The notes beneath the pieces are model-generated. The model did not search any database. It saw only the letters and a list, made by a program, of their open reading frames with translations, and was not told where the DNA came from. Below, piece by piece: positions 37,285-46,642 of a DNA stretch of 64,000 nucleotides. Location: contig NZ_SAIT01000003.1 in assembly GCF_004360145.1 (NCBI RefSeq), positions 372,001-436,000 on the forward strand. The letters run 5' to 3'. Every line of letters begins with the position of its first letter. Within the stretch, counting starts at the first letter, position 1. The position numbers and the translations under genes were made by a program. This DNA comes from Aliiroseovarius marinus. Its GTDB lineage: Bacteria > Pseudomonadota > Alphaproteobacteria > Rhodobacterales > Rhodobacteraceae.

Positions 37285-37318
37285 GTCTTAACGCAGTATC
37301 TCGGGACGAGGAATATTT

Positions 37319-38137
37319 ATGTCGACCGAATTGATGAAGGGGAAGCGCGGCCTGATCATGGGTCTCGCGAATGATAAATCCATTGCATGGGGAATTGCGA
37401 AGGCCTGTTCCGACGCTGGCGCCGAGCTTGCCTTTTCCTATCAGGGTGAGGCCCTGAAAAAGCGGGTCGCACCGCTGGCTGACCAACTTGGGTCGGACAT
37501 TGTTCTGGAATGCGACGTGGCAGATCAGGCATCGATTGACGCGCTATTTGCCGCCTTGGAAGAGAAATGGGGCAAGTTGGACTTCATCGTCCATGCCATT
37601 GGTTTCTCGGACAAAAACGAACTTCGCGGTCGCTATGTCGACACCAGCCCGGAAAACTTCCGCATGACCATGGACATCTCGGTTTACAGCTTCACCGCTG
37701 TTGCGCGCCGCGCGGCCGATCTGATGACCGATGGTGGCTCGATGATTACCCTGACGTACTACGGTGCCGAGCAGGTGATGCCGCACTACAACGTCATGGG
37801 CGTGGCCAAAGCCGCGCTGGAGGCCTCGGTACGCTATCTGGCCGAGGATCTGGGCAAGGACGGCATCCGCGTGAACTCGATTTCCGCAGGTCCGATCAAG
37901 ACGTTGGCTGCCTCGGGCATCGGTGATTTCCGCTATATCCTGAAATGGAACGAGCTGAACTCGCCCCTGCGCCGCAACGTATCGATCAACGACGTGGGCA
38001 ACTCGGCCCTGTATCTGTTGTCGGATCTGGGCGCGGGTGTGACCGGCGAAACCCACCATGTCGATGCGGGCTATCACGTGGTCGGCATGAAGGCCGTCGA
38101 TGCCCCCGACATCGACGTGACCACCGGCCGCAAGTAA
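37319..38137 (+). CDS. fabI: Enoyl-ACP reductase (NADH)
   Basis: A 272-aa short-chain dehydrogenase that reduces trans-2-enoyl-ACP in fatty-acid elongation, the target of triclosan-type inhibitors. The N-terminal cofactor loop is [20 protein letters not shown]. The catalytic Tyr-x6-Lys is in HYNVMGVAK, as in FabI, preceded by [10 protein letters not shown]. The C-terminal [16 protein letters not shown] matches the family. Gpt follows 11 bp downstream, so the pair is probably co-transcribed. Confidence 0.96.
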   Translation: MSTELMKGKRGLIMGLANDKSIAWGIAKACSDAGAELAFSYQGEALKKRVAPLADQLGSDIVLECDVADQASIDALFAALEEKWGKLDFIVHAIGFSDKNELRGRYVDTSPENFRMTMDISVYSFTAVARRAADLMTDGGSMITLTYYGAEQVMPHYNVMGVAKAALEASVRYLAEDLGKDGIRVNSISAGPIKTLAASGIGDFRYILKWNELNSPLRRNVSINDVGNSALYLLSDLGAGVTGETHHVDAGYHVVGMKAVDAPDIDVTTGRK

Positions 38138-38148
38138 GGAGCGACCCC

Positions 38149-38670
38149 ATGAGCGATCACCGTTTGCCGCACGAAAAAGGTTTTCATATCAGCTGGGATC
38201 AGATCCACCGCGACAGCCGTGCGCTGGCGTGGCGTCTGGACGGTCAAGGTCCGGATGATGGTGCTTGGCGCGCTGTCGTTGCGATCACCCGTGGCGGCAT
38301 GGCCCCCGCGATGATCGTCAGCCGCGAGCTGGACATCCGCACCGTGGATACGATCAGCGTCAAATCCTATCACGCGGGTGGCGGCAAAGCCGATCAGCAG
38401 CGCGATGCGCAGGTCCTGAAATCCCCCGACCCCGAACTTATGGGCGACGGTGAAGGCGTGTTGATCATCGACGATCTGGTCGACAGCGGAAAAACGTTGG
38501 AGCTGGTGCGCGAGATGTACCCAAAGGCACATTTCGCAACCGTTTACGCCAAGCCCAAAGGCCGCCCGCAGGTGGACACGTTCATCACGGAAGTCAGCCA
38601 AGACACGTGGATTTTCTTCCCGTGGGACATGGCGCTGCAGTATGTAGAGCCCTATCGCGGAACGGACTAA
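38149..38670 (+). CDS. gpt: Xanthine-guanine phosphoribosyltransferase
   Basis: A 173-aa purine salvage enzyme. The PRPP-binding motif is [20 protein letters not shown] (about residue 102). The N-terminal [18 protein letters not shown] and the [20 protein letters not shown] block match XGPRT of the Gpt type, which transfers ribose phosphate to xanthine and guanine. The ATG at 38149 is chosen because the upstream frame is fabI shadow. It follows fabI and is terminated at 38696-38716. Confidence 0.93.
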   Translation: MSDHRLPHEKGFHISWDQIHRDSRALAWRLDGQGPDDGAWRAVVAITRGGMAPAMIVSRELDIRTVDTISVKSYHAGGGKADQQRDAQVLKSPDPELMGDGEGVLIIDDLVDSGKTLELVREMYPKAHFATVYAKPKGRPQVDTFITEVSQDTWIFFPWDMALQYVEPYRGTD

Positions 38671-38695
38671 GCCCTTCTGATAGAAACAAAAAACC

Positions 38696-38716
38696 CCGGC
38701 CAAGCCGGTTTTTTTT
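38696..38716. terminator. Bidirectional terminator between gpt and the DUF4167 gene
   Basis: CCGGC/GCCGG stem with a CAA loop, followed by eight Ts on the plus strand and preceded by an A-run that serves the opposite strand. The genes on both sides converge on it. Confidence 0.85.
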
Positions 38717-38736
38717 ATGGCCAGTTAGATGGCGTA

Positions 38737-39321
38737 TTACTCGGCAGCTTCGCCCGACGGATCTGTTACCTCAGGCGCAGGTTTAGCGTCTGCCGCCGAA
38801 GCCTCTTCTTTACGGGCCGGCTTGCGCGGCTTGCGGGCGCGGGTCGGCTGGCGGCGCGGTTTGCTTTCAGGCGTCTCGACCAGACCGTTGTCATCATCGC
38901 CGGCAATATCAGGCTGCGGTGCGTCGGCCAGATCAGGCTGCGCGCCCTCGCCCGGCACGGGCTGTTCGGCGGCTGCATTGGCCTGAGCCTCGGCACGTTC
39001 GGCACGGGCGTCTTTTTCGCGTTGCTGGCGTTCACGATTCTGCTGGTCGGCCTGCTGACGACGCGCCTCGATTTCACGCTGCGCTTCGCCCAGAAGGCGG
39101 GTGTAGTGTTCGGCGTGCTGCTGGAAATTCTCACCGGCCACACGGTCGTTCGACAGGAATGCATCGCGTGTCAGCTGGTTGTATTTGTCGATAATCTGCT
39201 GCGGCGTCCCGCGCACCTTACCTTCCGGGCCCGAGCTATCATACACACGGTTGATGATGTTCCCCGGGTTATTCCGGTTGCGGTTCGACTTGTTGCGCGA
39301 ACGTGATTTCGACGATCTCAT
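38737..39321 (-). CDS. DUF4167 protein
   Basis: A 194-aa protein, alphaproteobacterial DUF4167 family, function unknown. The N-terminus is Arg/Asn/Ser-rich (RSSKSRSRNKSNRNRNN), followed by the conserved core (NIINRVYDSSGPEGKVRGTP, YNQLTRDAFLSNDRVAGENF, QHAEHYTRLL). The C-terminal half is low complexity: QQQ/ER-rich helical, then acidic, then basic (RRQPTRARKPRKPARK). It resembles an RNA-binding disordered protein. The ATG at 39319-39321 gives the standard start; the 20-residue longer frame is rejected. The 244-bp gap to prmC (39322-39565) presumably holds its promoter but shows no clear motif. Confidence 0.87.
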   Translation of the reverse strand: MRSSKSRSRNKSNRNRNNPGNIINRVYDSSGPEGKVRGTPQQIIDKYNQLTRDAFLSNDRVAGENFQQHAEHYTRLLGEAQREIEARRQQADQQNRERQQREKDARAERAEAQANAAAEQPVPGEGAQPDLADAPQPDIAGDDDNGLVETPESKPRRQPTRARKPRKPARKEEASAADAKPAPEVTDPSGEAAE

Positions 39322-39565
39322 AAGTAAGTATCCGGTCTCAGCACAGTCTTGCGGCCATCGCCGCGCTGTTGTCTCGGTCAAGGGCTGCGTGGCAGCCGGA
39401 TGATCCGATTTTTAGGGCTTGTTCCCAGCGGCGGTCCAAGTGGACTGCGGCGCTGATACCTCTAACAACCATGTGCCCCGGAAAAACACAAGCCTTATAT
39501 GGATTATTTGCCCGATTTGGCGGCATTTTGCGTCAATTATCGGGGTTTAGGACCCAGACTGAAGG

Positions 39566-40414
39566 TTACGCCCATTGAAACCCCGAGGCCGCCACGACGC
39601 GATCTTTCCCTGCCAGATCCTGATGGACCGTAACATCCGAAAACCCGGCAGAGCGACAAAGCGCGGACACGGCGTCACCTTGCAGATGTCCGATTTCAAG
39701 CAGCAACCGCCCATCCATGGCCAGATGGTCCGGCGCGGCTTGGGTAATGACCCGATAAGCGTCCAGACCGTCTCCACCGGGGGTCAGCGCCATATGCGGC
39801 TCCCACGTGCGGACCTCGGGCGATAGCTCAGCCATTTCATCCTGCGTGATATAGGGCGGGTTCGAGACAATCAGGTCAAAGCGCGTTGTGGCCTCAAGAG
39901 GGGCGAACCAGCTGCCTTCATAAAACGTGACACGATCCTGTACGCCAAGCTTCCTGGCATTTCGTCGGGCAACGTCCAGCGCCTTTTCGGATAGGTCCAC
40001 CCCCTGCCCTATGGCTGCGGAACGTTCCGCCAGCAAAGACAACAGGATACAGCCCGAACCTGTACCAAGATCAAAAACCGTTTCAAATGGCGCCGACAGG
40101 GCAAGATCAACCAAAAGCTCGGTATCCGGGCGGGGATCCAGCACGTCGGGGGTCACAATAAAATCCCGCCCGTAAAACGCGCGCTGTCCGACGATTTGCG
40201 CGACGGGCTGGCGTTTGAGGCGGGCCTCGATGGCCCGCTCGAACGCATCTGCCTGATCGGGCGTTACGTCATCATGCATCACCAAGGTCAGGCGGCTGCG
40301 CTCCACCCCCAGCGCAAAACCCAACAGAACGCGTGCATCCCGCGCCGGATCATCGATCCCGGCCTCGCGCAACCGCGCGACGGCCCCAGCCAGCAGCACA
40401 GCCCCGGTCGTCAC
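39566..40414 (-). CDS. prmC: Release factor glutamine methyltransferase
   Basis: A 282-aa SAM-dependent methyltransferase that modifies the Gln of the GGQ motif in release factors, the product of the gene before it being its substrate. The SAM motif is [18 protein letters not shown], and the catalytic NPPY is in [15 protein letters not shown] (about residue 184). It overlaps prfA by 4 bp in the usual prfA-prmC order. Confidence 0.96.
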   Translation of the reverse strand: MTTGAVLLAGAVARLREAGIDDPARDARVLLGFALGVERSRLTLVMHDDVTPDQADAFERAIEARLKRQPVAQIVGQRAFYGRDFIVTPDVLDPRPDTELLVDLALSAPFETVFDLGTGSGCILLSLLAERSAAIGQGVDLSEKALDVARRNARKLGVQDRVTFYEGSWFAPLEATTRFDLIVSNPPYITQDEMAELSPEVRTWEPHMALTPGGDGLDAYRVITQAAPDHLAMDGRLLLEIGHLQGDAVSALCRSAGFSDVTVHQDLAGKDRVVAASGFQWA

Positions 40415-41457
40415 GCGTCCAGATCCGCCAGCTGCGCGGCTTGGGCTTCAGCGGTCAGCGCGTCCACGATCTCGTCCAGATCGCCGCCCATAATCTGATC
40501 CAGCTTGTAAAGCGTCAGGTTGATGCGGTGGTCGGTCATGCGGCCCTGCGGGAAGTTATAAGTCCGGATCCGCTCCGAGCGGTCGCCCGATCCGACCTGA
40601 GACTTCCGATCCGCCGCGCGTTCGCTATCGACCCGCTGGCGTTCCAGATCGTAAAGCCGCGTCTTCAGAACCTGCATCGCGATCTCGCGGTTGCGGTGCT
40701 GTGATTTCTCGGAACTGACCACCATGATGCCTGTAGGCAGGTGGGTAATGCGCACAGCCGAATCCGTCGTGTTCACGTGCTGACCGCCCGACCCAGACGC
40801 CCGCATCGTGTCGATCCGCAGATCACCGGGCTCGATCTGAATGTCCACGTCCTCGGCTTCCGGCAGCACGGCGACCGTCGCGGCCGAGGTATGGATCCGA
40901 CCACCACTTTCGGTTTCCGGTACGCGCTGCACGCGGTGCACGCCACTTTCATACTTCAACCGCGCGAACACACCCTCGCCCTTCACGTGGACGGTGACCT
41001 CTTTGATCCCCCCAAGCTCGGATAGGCTTTGTTCAACGATATCAAAGCTCCAGCCGCGCGATTCTGCATAGCGTTGGTACATCCGCAGAAGGTCGCCTGC
41101 GAACAAGGCCGCCTCGTCCCCGCCCGTACCGGGGCGGATTTCGATCATGGCCGGGCGCGCATCGGCTGCGTCCTTCGGCAACAGCGCCAGCCGCATGGAT
41201 TGCTCCATCTCGGGCAGGCGTTCGCGCAGGGCGGGCAGCTCTTCCTCGGCCAATTCCCGCATGTCGGGATCGTCCATCATCAGCTCGGCCTCGGCGATGT
41301 CATCGAGAAGCTGCTGATAGCTTGCGATTTCATCCACCACCGGCTTCAGCTCGGCATATTCGCGTCCAAGCGCTGCTATTTCATCGCCCGATAGGCCCTC
41401 GGCCATACGGGCTTCGAGATACTGAAAGCGCTCGGTGATCGCGTTGAGTTTTTCCAT
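40411..41457 (-). CDS. prfA: Peptide chain release factor 1
   Basis: A 348-aa RF1, which terminates translation at UAG and UAA. The GGQ motif is in [20 protein letters not shown] (about residue 228), and the codon-recognition PxT-type loop belongs to the domain before it ([20 protein letters not shown]). [19 protein letters not shown] is characteristic. Start at the ATG giving [12 protein letters not shown]; a start three codons upstream is possible. It is divergent from the small exported protein. Confidence 0.97.
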   Translation of the reverse strand: MEKLNAITERFQYLEARMAEGLSGDEIAALGREYAELKPVVDEIASYQQLLDDIAEAELMMDDPDMRELAEEELPALRERLPEMEQSMRLALLPKDAADARPAMIEIRPGTGGDEAALFAGDLLRMYQRYAESRGWSFDIVEQSLSELGGIKEVTVHVKGEGVFARLKYESGVHRVQRVPETESGGRIHTSAATVAVLPEAEDVDIQIEPGDLRIDTMRASGSGGQHVNTTDSAVRITHLPTGIMVVSSEKSQHRNREIAMQVLKTRLYDLERQRVDSERAADRKSQVGSGDRSERIRTYNFPQGRMTDHRINLTLYKLDQIMGGDLDEIVDALTAEAQAAQLADLDA

Positions 41458-41528
41458 AGGAACCATGGGGATGGTGTCTATGATTACGGGAGTTTGGTCA
41501 AGGGGCGCGGGCGTGCTAGACTGCGCCC

Positions 41529-41825
41529 ATGACGTATCGTTTCGTGTTTCTTCTTGCGGTACTGGCCACCCCGGCTCAGGCCGATGTGACCGGGCCCGGC
41601 GGCAAGGTGATTGATTGCTATTGCACCGACAGCACGGGTGGCCGGGTCGAACTGGGCCAGTCGATCTGCCTGTTCGTCGATGGGCGCGCCTTCATGGCCC
41701 GCTGCGAGATGAGCCTGAACGTCCCCATGTGGCGCGAAACGGGTAAAGGGTGCGTGTCAGCGCAGGGAACCCCGCAGCGCTTCGTTCCATTGCCCGACCC
41801 GGTCACGATTGACCCCAAGATCTGA
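41529..41825 (+). CDS. Small exported Cys-containing protein
   Basis: A 98-aa protein I do not assign to a named family. It has a clear signal peptide ([18 protein letters not shown]) and a mature part of about 80 residues with four cysteines ([20 protein letters not shown] and [15 protein letters not shown], a fifth in KGCVSA), likely oxidised or metal-binding in the periplasm. Codon use matches its neighbours. Its last 69 bp overlap, on the opposite strand, the end of the DUF1499 gene. Confidence 0.75.
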   Translation: MTYRFVFLLAVLATPAQADVTGPGGKVIDCYCTDSTGGRVELGQSICLFVDGRAFMARCEMSLNVPMWRETGKGCVSAQGTPQRFVPLPDPVTIDPKI

Positions 41826-42185
41826 TTTCCCAATCACCAGATGTGCGTGGATGTGCAGGTTGTCATCCTCCAACCAGATCCGCGTGATATCGGGAAAACC
41901 AAAGCCACGCGAGCGGGTGACAAAGCTGTTGCCGTATTCCGTTGCGACTTCGGATGTGCGTGGGGTTTGACGCACGACATCTAGCAGCTTGGACATCGCA
42001 TCCTTGGGCAGATCGGACAGGGGCAGCACGTATTTGACCCCGCCAGGCAGCGTGTGGATGCCCGCCTGATCTGGTCCGGGCGTCGAGGCGAACCTGTCTG
42101 CATCAATCGGGGAAAGCCGCGCATAGAGTGCGAGGGCTGCGGCAAGAGCCACGGGTACGGCGGCGATGATCAGGATCAGTTTCAC
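41757..42185 (-). CDS. DUF1499 protein
   Basis: A 142-aa protein with an N-terminal membrane helix or signal anchor (MKLILIIAAVPVALAAALAL). A DUF1499 domain follows ([58 protein letters not shown]). Function is unknown. The ATG at 42183-42185 follows GGAG. Its 3' end overlaps the convergent small exported gene by 69 bp. The 147-bp gap upstream (42186-42332) holds a GC-rich inverted repeat but no T-run. Confidence 0.82.
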   Translation of the reverse strand: MKLILIIAAVPVALAAALALYARLSPIDADRFASTPGPDQAGIHTLPGGVKYVLPLSDLPKDAMSKLLDVVRQTPRTSEVATEYGNSFVTRSRGFGFPDITRIWLEDDNLHIHAHLVIGKSDLGVNRDRVGQWNEALRGSLR

Positions 42186-42332
42186 GGGAGCTCCTTGGGC
42201 GATGTCGGCCAGATATAGGTCGGATACGCGCCGAAACAGCCCCCGGATCAGAATGACATGGCGTCAAGCAGGACGCGCCCGAAACGGGGTAAACCGATCC
42301 GGGCGCTGTATGCTATTCTATTGAAAGAAAAC

Positions 42333-43295
42333 CTATTTGCGCTTGTTGTAGGCCCAGAGGTTCAAGATCTCCATCGCGATATGCGCGCCGGCAATTGCGG
42401 TGGCGCCGGTCGTGTCAAACGGAGGGGACACCTCGACCACATCGCCGCCCACCACGTTGATCCCAGCCAGATCGCGCAGGATGATCGAGGCTTGGCCCGA
42501 CGTCAGACCGCCCCACACGGGCGTCCCCGTTCCGGGCGCAAAGGCCGGGTCTAGACCGTCGATGTCGAAGGTCAAATAGGTCTTGTTGTCACCCAGAATG
42601 GACTTGATCTTTTTGACCACGGCGGCGGGGCCGGTTTCATGCACCTCGCGCGCGTCGATGATGTTTACACCCAGCGTGTCTTCGTTGGTCGTGCGGATCC
42701 CCACCTGAACCGAACGGCTGGGATCAATCAAACCCTCTTTCACCGCCTTATAGAACATGGTGCCGTGATCCACGCGGCTCATGTCGTCATCCGGCCACGT
42801 GTCCGTGTGCGCATCAAACTGCAACAGGCTGAGCGGCCCATGCTTCTTCACATGCGCCCGCAGGATCGGGAAGGTGATGTAATGATCGCCGCCCAGCGTC
42901 AGACACGCCGCGTCTTGGTCGAGGATCGAGGTGATATGCGCCTCAAGAACCGCCGGAAACTGGTCGATACGGGCGTAGTCAAAGGCCAGATCGCCGTAAT
43001 CCGCGACCGCAAATTCTGACAAGACATCGAAGCCCCAGCCATAGGCCGGATCAGGCGATTGAAGGCTCGACGCATCGCGAATGGCGCGTGGGCCAAGGCG
43101 GGTTCCGGGGCGGTTTGTTACCGCTTGATCAAATGGAATCCCCGTAACGGCGATGTCTACATCCGACAGGTCCTTGGTGTAGGTGCGACGCAGGAAGGAT
43201 CGCACACCCCCAAAGGTGTTTTCAAAGGAAAGCCCTTTAAATCCTTCGCGTGTGATCGCGGTATCCACCTGTTCGGCGGCGTCTTCCAATGCCAT
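42333..43295 (-). CDS. speB: Agmatinase-type ureohydrolase (copy 2)
   Basis: A 320-aa manganese ureohydrolase. Metal motifs are LGGDHYITFP, LLQFDAHTDTWPDDDMSRVD with the HGTMF substrate loop, and TFDIDGLDPAFAPGTGTPVW. The FDAHTD form and the HGTMFY loop favour agmatine (agmatine to putrescine and urea). The AAGGAGG ribosome site is at ideal spacing, and GGAGG can pair with CCTCC just upstream. It lies 67 bp after the M20 amidohydrolase gene on the same strand, consistent with nitrogen recovery from amino acids, but the joint role is inferred. Confidence 0.85.
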   Translation of the reverse strand: MALEDAAEQVDTAITREGFKGLSFENTFGGVRSFLRRTYTKDLSDVDIAVTGIPFDQAVTNRPGTRLGPRAIRDASSLQSPDPAYGWGFDVLSEFAVADYGDLAFDYARIDQFPAVLEAHITSILDQDAACLTLGGDHYITFPILRAHVKKHGPLSLLQFDAHTDTWPDDDMSRVDHGTMFYKAVKEGLIDPSRSVQVGIRTTNEDTLGVNIIDAREVHETGPAAVVKKIKSILGDNKTYLTFDIDGLDPAFAPGTGTPVWGGLTSGQASIILRDLAGINVVGGDVVEVSPPFDTTGATAIAGAHIAMEILNLWAYNKRK

Positions 43296-43300
43296 TATGA

Positions 43301-43316
43301 CCTCCTTGTTTGGAGG
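43301..43316 (-). promoter_or_regulatory. Hairpin hiding the ribosome site of ureohydrolase copy 2
   Basis: In the mRNA, CCTCC (complement of 43312-43316) and GGAGG (complement of 43301-43305) pair around a 6-base loop and fully cover the Shine-Dalgarno sequence three bases or so before the start codon region. It could lower translation until melted by a ribosome, ligand or temperature. Confidence 0.4.
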
Positions 43317-43362
43317 ATCCCTAGCACAGGTTACCGCACGACGCCAGCAATTTGATCATATT

Positions 43363-44526
43363 TTATGCGACAGGATTTAACCGCTCGACCAGACGGGCGA
43401 AAAAGCTGGATCCATAGGCTGCGACCTCGTCATTGAAGTCAAACTTCGGGTGATGCACCCCCGGCCCCTCGCCCTGCCCCAGGAACAGATAAGCGCCGGG
43501 GCGTTCTTCCAGCATGTAGGCAAAATCCTCGGCCCCCATTTCGCGCCCCGAGGCATCGTCGACGCGGTCTGCCCCCGAAATCTCACGCGCGGCATCGGCC
43601 GCCTTCGCCACCTCTGGCGCAGTGTTGATCATCGGCGGGTAGCCCAATTCATAGTCGATATCGACCGAGACACCGAAACTGGCGGCGTGCCCCTCCAAAA
43701 TCTCGCGAATCCGGGTTTCAACCATCTTACGCACCTCAGGCGTGAACGAACGGATCGTCGCCCCAAACCAGCCGCTTTCTGGGATGACGTTATCGGCCGT
43801 GCCCGCGTGGATTTCCGTGACCGAGACCACAAGCTCATCGAGCGGACGCAGGTTCCGGCTGACGATGGTTTGCAGCGCCTGCACCATCGCGACCATCGCC
43901 GGGATCGGGTCCACGCATTCATGCGGATAGGCACCGTGGCCGCCCACCCCGGTAACCGTCACACGCAGCGTGTCCACCGCCGCCATCATCGGGCCGGGCG
44001 TGGTGACGAAATGACCCAGCTCGATCCCCGGCATGGTGTGCAGCGCGTAGACCTCGGCAATGTCGAAACGCGTCATCATGCCTTCGTCGCACATATACTT
44101 GGCGCCCCCGAAATTCTCTTCGGCGGGCTGGAAAATCAGAGCGACCCGCCCCCGGAAATTCCGCGTCTCGGAGAGATAGCGGGCCGCCCCCAGTAACATC
44201 GTGGTGTGCCCGTCATGGCCGCAGGCATGCATCAGCCCCTCATTCTGCGAGGCATAGTCGAGCCCTGTCAGCTCCTCCATCGGCAAAGCATCCATATCGG
44301 CGCGCAGCCCGATGGTCGGCCCATCCCCCTGCCCGTTGATAATCGCCACCACGCCCGAGACGCCGATTTGCGGGTGGATCTCATCCACGCCGAATTCCCG
44401 CAGGCGGTCGCAGACAAACGCCGCCGTCTGGTGACACTCCAACCCAAACTCGGGGTTCTGGTGCAGATGACGGCGCCAGCCCTTCATATCTTCGTCAAAA
44501 TCAGCGATACGGTTGATAACAGCCAT
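43363..44526 (-). CDS. M20 family amidohydrolase (hippurate hydrolase-like)
   Basis: A 387-aa zinc amidohydrolase of the M20D group. Metal-binding blocks are IGLRADMDALPMEELTGLDY and HACGHDGHTTMLLGAARYL, with the QPAEENFGGAKYMCDEGMM block and the AEDFAYMLEERPGAY C-terminal ligand site. Substrates in this group are N-acyl amino acids or hippurate-like amides. The ATG at 44524-44526 is preceded by GGAGG, while the longer frame overlaps the divergent mazG region. The speB-like gene lies downstream on the same strand. Confidence 0.92.
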   Translation of the reverse strand: MAVINRIADFDEDMKGWRRHLHQNPEFGLECHQTAAFVCDRLREFGVDEIHPQIGVSGVVAIINGQGDGPTIGLRADMDALPMEELTGLDYASQNEGLMHACGHDGHTTMLLGAARYLSETRNFRGRVALIFQPAEENFGGAKYMCDEGMMTRFDIAEVYALHTMPGIELGHFVTTPGPMMAAVDTLRVTVTGVGGHGAYPHECVDPIPAMVAMVQALQTIVSRNLRPLDELVVSVTEIHAGTADNVIPESGWFGATIRSFTPEVRKMVETRIREILEGHAASFGVSVDIDYELGYPPMINTAPEVAKAADAAREISGADRVDDASGREMGAEDFAYMLEERPGAYLFLGQGEGPGVHHPKFDFNDEVAAYGSSFFARLVERLNPVA

Positions 44527-44576
44527 CGGGCCCTCCTGAATTGGGTCGAAGGTTTCCTGAATACGGGGCAAATGCA

Positions 44577-45404
44577 ATGACCAAAACGTCCGACCAGCTT
44601 GTGCACGACCCAAATGGCGGCATGGACCGCCTGCGCGAGATCATGCGCCGACTGCGCGATCCCGAAACGGGCTGTCCGTGGGATATCGAGCAGGAGTTCC
44701 GCACAATCGCACCCTACACGATCGAGGAAGCCTACGAGGTCGCCGACGCGATCGAGCGCGAGGCTTGGGACGAATTGAAGGGTGAGTTGGGCGATCTGCT
44801 GTTCCAATCCGTTTTCCACGCGCAAATGGCCGAGGAAAAGGGCCTGTTCAGCTTTGACGACGTGGCCGACACGATGTCTGACAAGATGGTGGCGCGGCAC
44901 CCCCACGTGTTTGGGGACGAAAACCGCGACAAGTCAGCCGAACAGCAAACCCGCGACTGGGAGACCATCAAGGCCGCCGAACGTGCGGCGAAAGCCCAGC
45001 AAGGCGTCTTGGATGGGGTCGCCATTGGCCTGCCCGCCCTGCTGCGCGCGGTAAAGCTGCAAAAACGCGCCGCGCGTGTCGGCTTCGATTGGCCCGAGAT
45101 CAGCATGGTTCTGGACAAGATCACCGAAGAAGCGCGCGAAGTGGCCGAGGCCCGCGATACGTTGGGACAAGACGAGCTGCGCGAAGAAATCGGCGATCTG
45201 CTGTTCGTCGTCGCCAACCTTGCCCGGCATCTGGATGTCGAGCCTGAGGAAGCGCTGCGCCACGCCAATGCCAAGTTCGAACGGCGCTTTAAAGGAATCG
45301 AGCGCCGGCTGGCCACCGCGGGAAAGACACCTGAGCAATCCAATCTGGAAGAAATGGACGCGTTGTGGGAGGCCGAAAAAGCCGCCGAACGCGCTGCAGA
45401 GTAA
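44577..45404 (+). CDS. mazG: Nucleoside triphosphate pyrophosphohydrolase
   Basis: A 275-aa MazG that hydrolyses non-canonical or excess NTPs to NMP and pyrophosphate. It has two MazG domains: the N-terminal one with RDPETGCPWDIEQEFRTIAP and the E-x-x-E Mg site in TIEEAYEVADAIER, the C-terminal one with REEIGDLLFVVANLARHLDV. The ATG at 44577 is used because an ATG five bases earlier hits an immediate stop. The 50-bp gap to the divergent M20 gene is short. Confidence 0.95.
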   Translation: MTKTSDQLVHDPNGGMDRLREIMRRLRDPETGCPWDIEQEFRTIAPYTIEEAYEVADAIEREAWDELKGELGDLLFQSVFHAQMAEEKGLFSFDDVADTMSDKMVARHPHVFGDENRDKSAEQQTRDWETIKAAERAAKAQQGVLDGVAIGLPALLRAVKLQKRAARVGFDWPEISMVLDKITEEAREVAEARDTLGQDELREEIGDLLFVVANLARHLDVEPEEALRHANAKFERRFKGIERRLATAGKTPEQSNLEEMDALWEAEKAAERAAE

Positions 45405-45442
45405 CCTGCGACATTTTCCCCGATTATTTTAATCAGGTATTG

Positions 45443-45466
45443 ACCCGAAAGAAAGACTCGGGTTTA
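45443..45466. repeat. Inverted repeat between mazG and the iron-binding gene
   Basis: ACCCGA (45443-45448), nine bases, TCGGGT (45458-45463), then TT. It could be a weak mazG terminator or an operator for the iron-binding protein gene that starts 37 bp later. It does not match the RirA (TGA-N9-TCA) or Irr consensus. Confidence 0.4.
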
Positions 45467-45499
45467 AGCGCCCCATCGAAACCGAAGGAGATCCGCGCG

Positions 45500-46516
45500 A
45501 TGAAATCTGTTCGCACGCTTGCCATGGCCCTTGTTGGCGCCACAGCCCTTACCCCCGCCGCCGCAAGCGCTGACGAGGTGAATGTTTATTCTTTCCGTCA
45601 GCCCGAGCTGATCCAACCCCTGATGGACGCGTTCCAGGAAGACACCGGCATCACGGTGAACGTGGCCTTCCTGAAAAAAGGCGTTGTTGAACGCCTGCAG
45701 GCCGAAGGCAAACGCAGCCCCGCTGACCTGATCATGACGGTCGACATCTCGCGTCTGGCAGGCGTGGTCGAAGCGGACCTGACCCAGCCCGTGCAGTCGG
45801 ACGTTCTGGAAGCCAACATCCCCGCGGCGTACCGCGACCCGGGCGACCAGTGGTTCGGCCTGACCTCGCGCGCACGGATCGTTTATGCCTCGAAAGACCG
45901 CGTGGCCGAGGGCGAAGTTACCACCTATGAGGACCTTGCCGACCCGAAATGGAAGGGCCGCATCTGCACCCGTTCGGGCACCCACAGCTATACGCTGGGG
46001 CTGGTCTCGGCCCACCTGACCCACCATGACACGGCCGCGACCACTGCATGGCTGGAAGGCGTGAAAGCCAACCTCGCCCGCAAGCCGCAGGGCAACGACC
46101 GTGCGCAGGTCAAAGCGATCTGGGCGGGCGAATGCGACATCTCGATCGGCAACACCTACTACATGGGCAAGATGCTGGCCGATGAAGAGCAGAAAGAATG
46201 GGCCGACAGCGTAAACGTCATCTTCCCGGTCTTCGAAGGCTCGGGCACTCACGTGAACCTGTCGGGCATGGCGTTGGCCAAGCACGCGCCGAACAAGGAC
46301 AACGCCATCAAACTGATGGAATTCCTGTCCTCGCCGAAAGCGCAGGAAATCTATGCCTCGCAGAACTATGAATACCCGATCGCGCCGGGAACGCAGGCAG
46401 ATGCGGTGGTGACCAGCTGGGGTGAGTTCACCGCAGACGGCGTGAACCTGATGGACGTGGCCGGCAATCGCGCCGAGGCCCTGAAGCTGGTGCAACAGGT
46501 CGACTTCGACGGCTAA
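45500..46516 (+). CDS. Periplasmic Fe(3+)-binding protein (FutA/FbpA type)
   Basis: A 338-aa periplasmic iron-binding protein. The signal peptide is MKSVRTLAMALVGATALTPA with cleavage near AAASADEV. The fold starts NVYSFRQPELIQPLMDAFQE; iron ligands are expected among the C-terminal tyrosines (SIGNTYYMGKM) as in FutA. It normally serves an ABC importer, but no permease or ATPase gene is within the window, and a terminator follows. AAGGAG at 45485-45490 fixes the start; the upstream open frame is discarded. Confidence 0.9.
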   Translation: MKSVRTLAMALVGATALTPAAASADEVNVYSFRQPELIQPLMDAFQEDTGITVNVAFLKKGVVERLQAEGKRSPADLIMTVDISRLAGVVEADLTQPVQSDVLEANIPAAYRDPGDQWFGLTSRARIVYASKDRVAEGEVTTYEDLADPKWKGRICTRSGTHSYTLGLVSAHLTHHDTAATTAWLEGVKANLARKPQGNDRAQVKAIWAGECDISIGNTYYMGKMLADEEQKEWADSVNVIFPVFEGSGTHVNLSGMALAKHAPNKDNAIKLMEFLSSPKAQEIYASQNYEYPIAPGTQADAVVTSWGEFTADGVNLMDVAGNRAEALKLVQQVDFDG

Positions 46517-46543
46517 CGGCTAACACGCTTCACGTAGCAGATC

Positions 46544-46569
46544 AGGCCCGGCCATCGCCGGGCCTTTTT
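46544..46569 (+). terminator. Rho-independent terminator after the iron-binding gene
   Basis: A perfect 9-bp stem (46544-46552 with 46557-46565), a 4-base loop and a T-run. Confidence 0.93.
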
Positions 46570-46642
46570 CGTCGAGCCATCGACCAGCCTTTGCAGACAA
46601 ACCTGCGTAGACCCAGACGACCTGAGGTCTGGGATCACTGCT

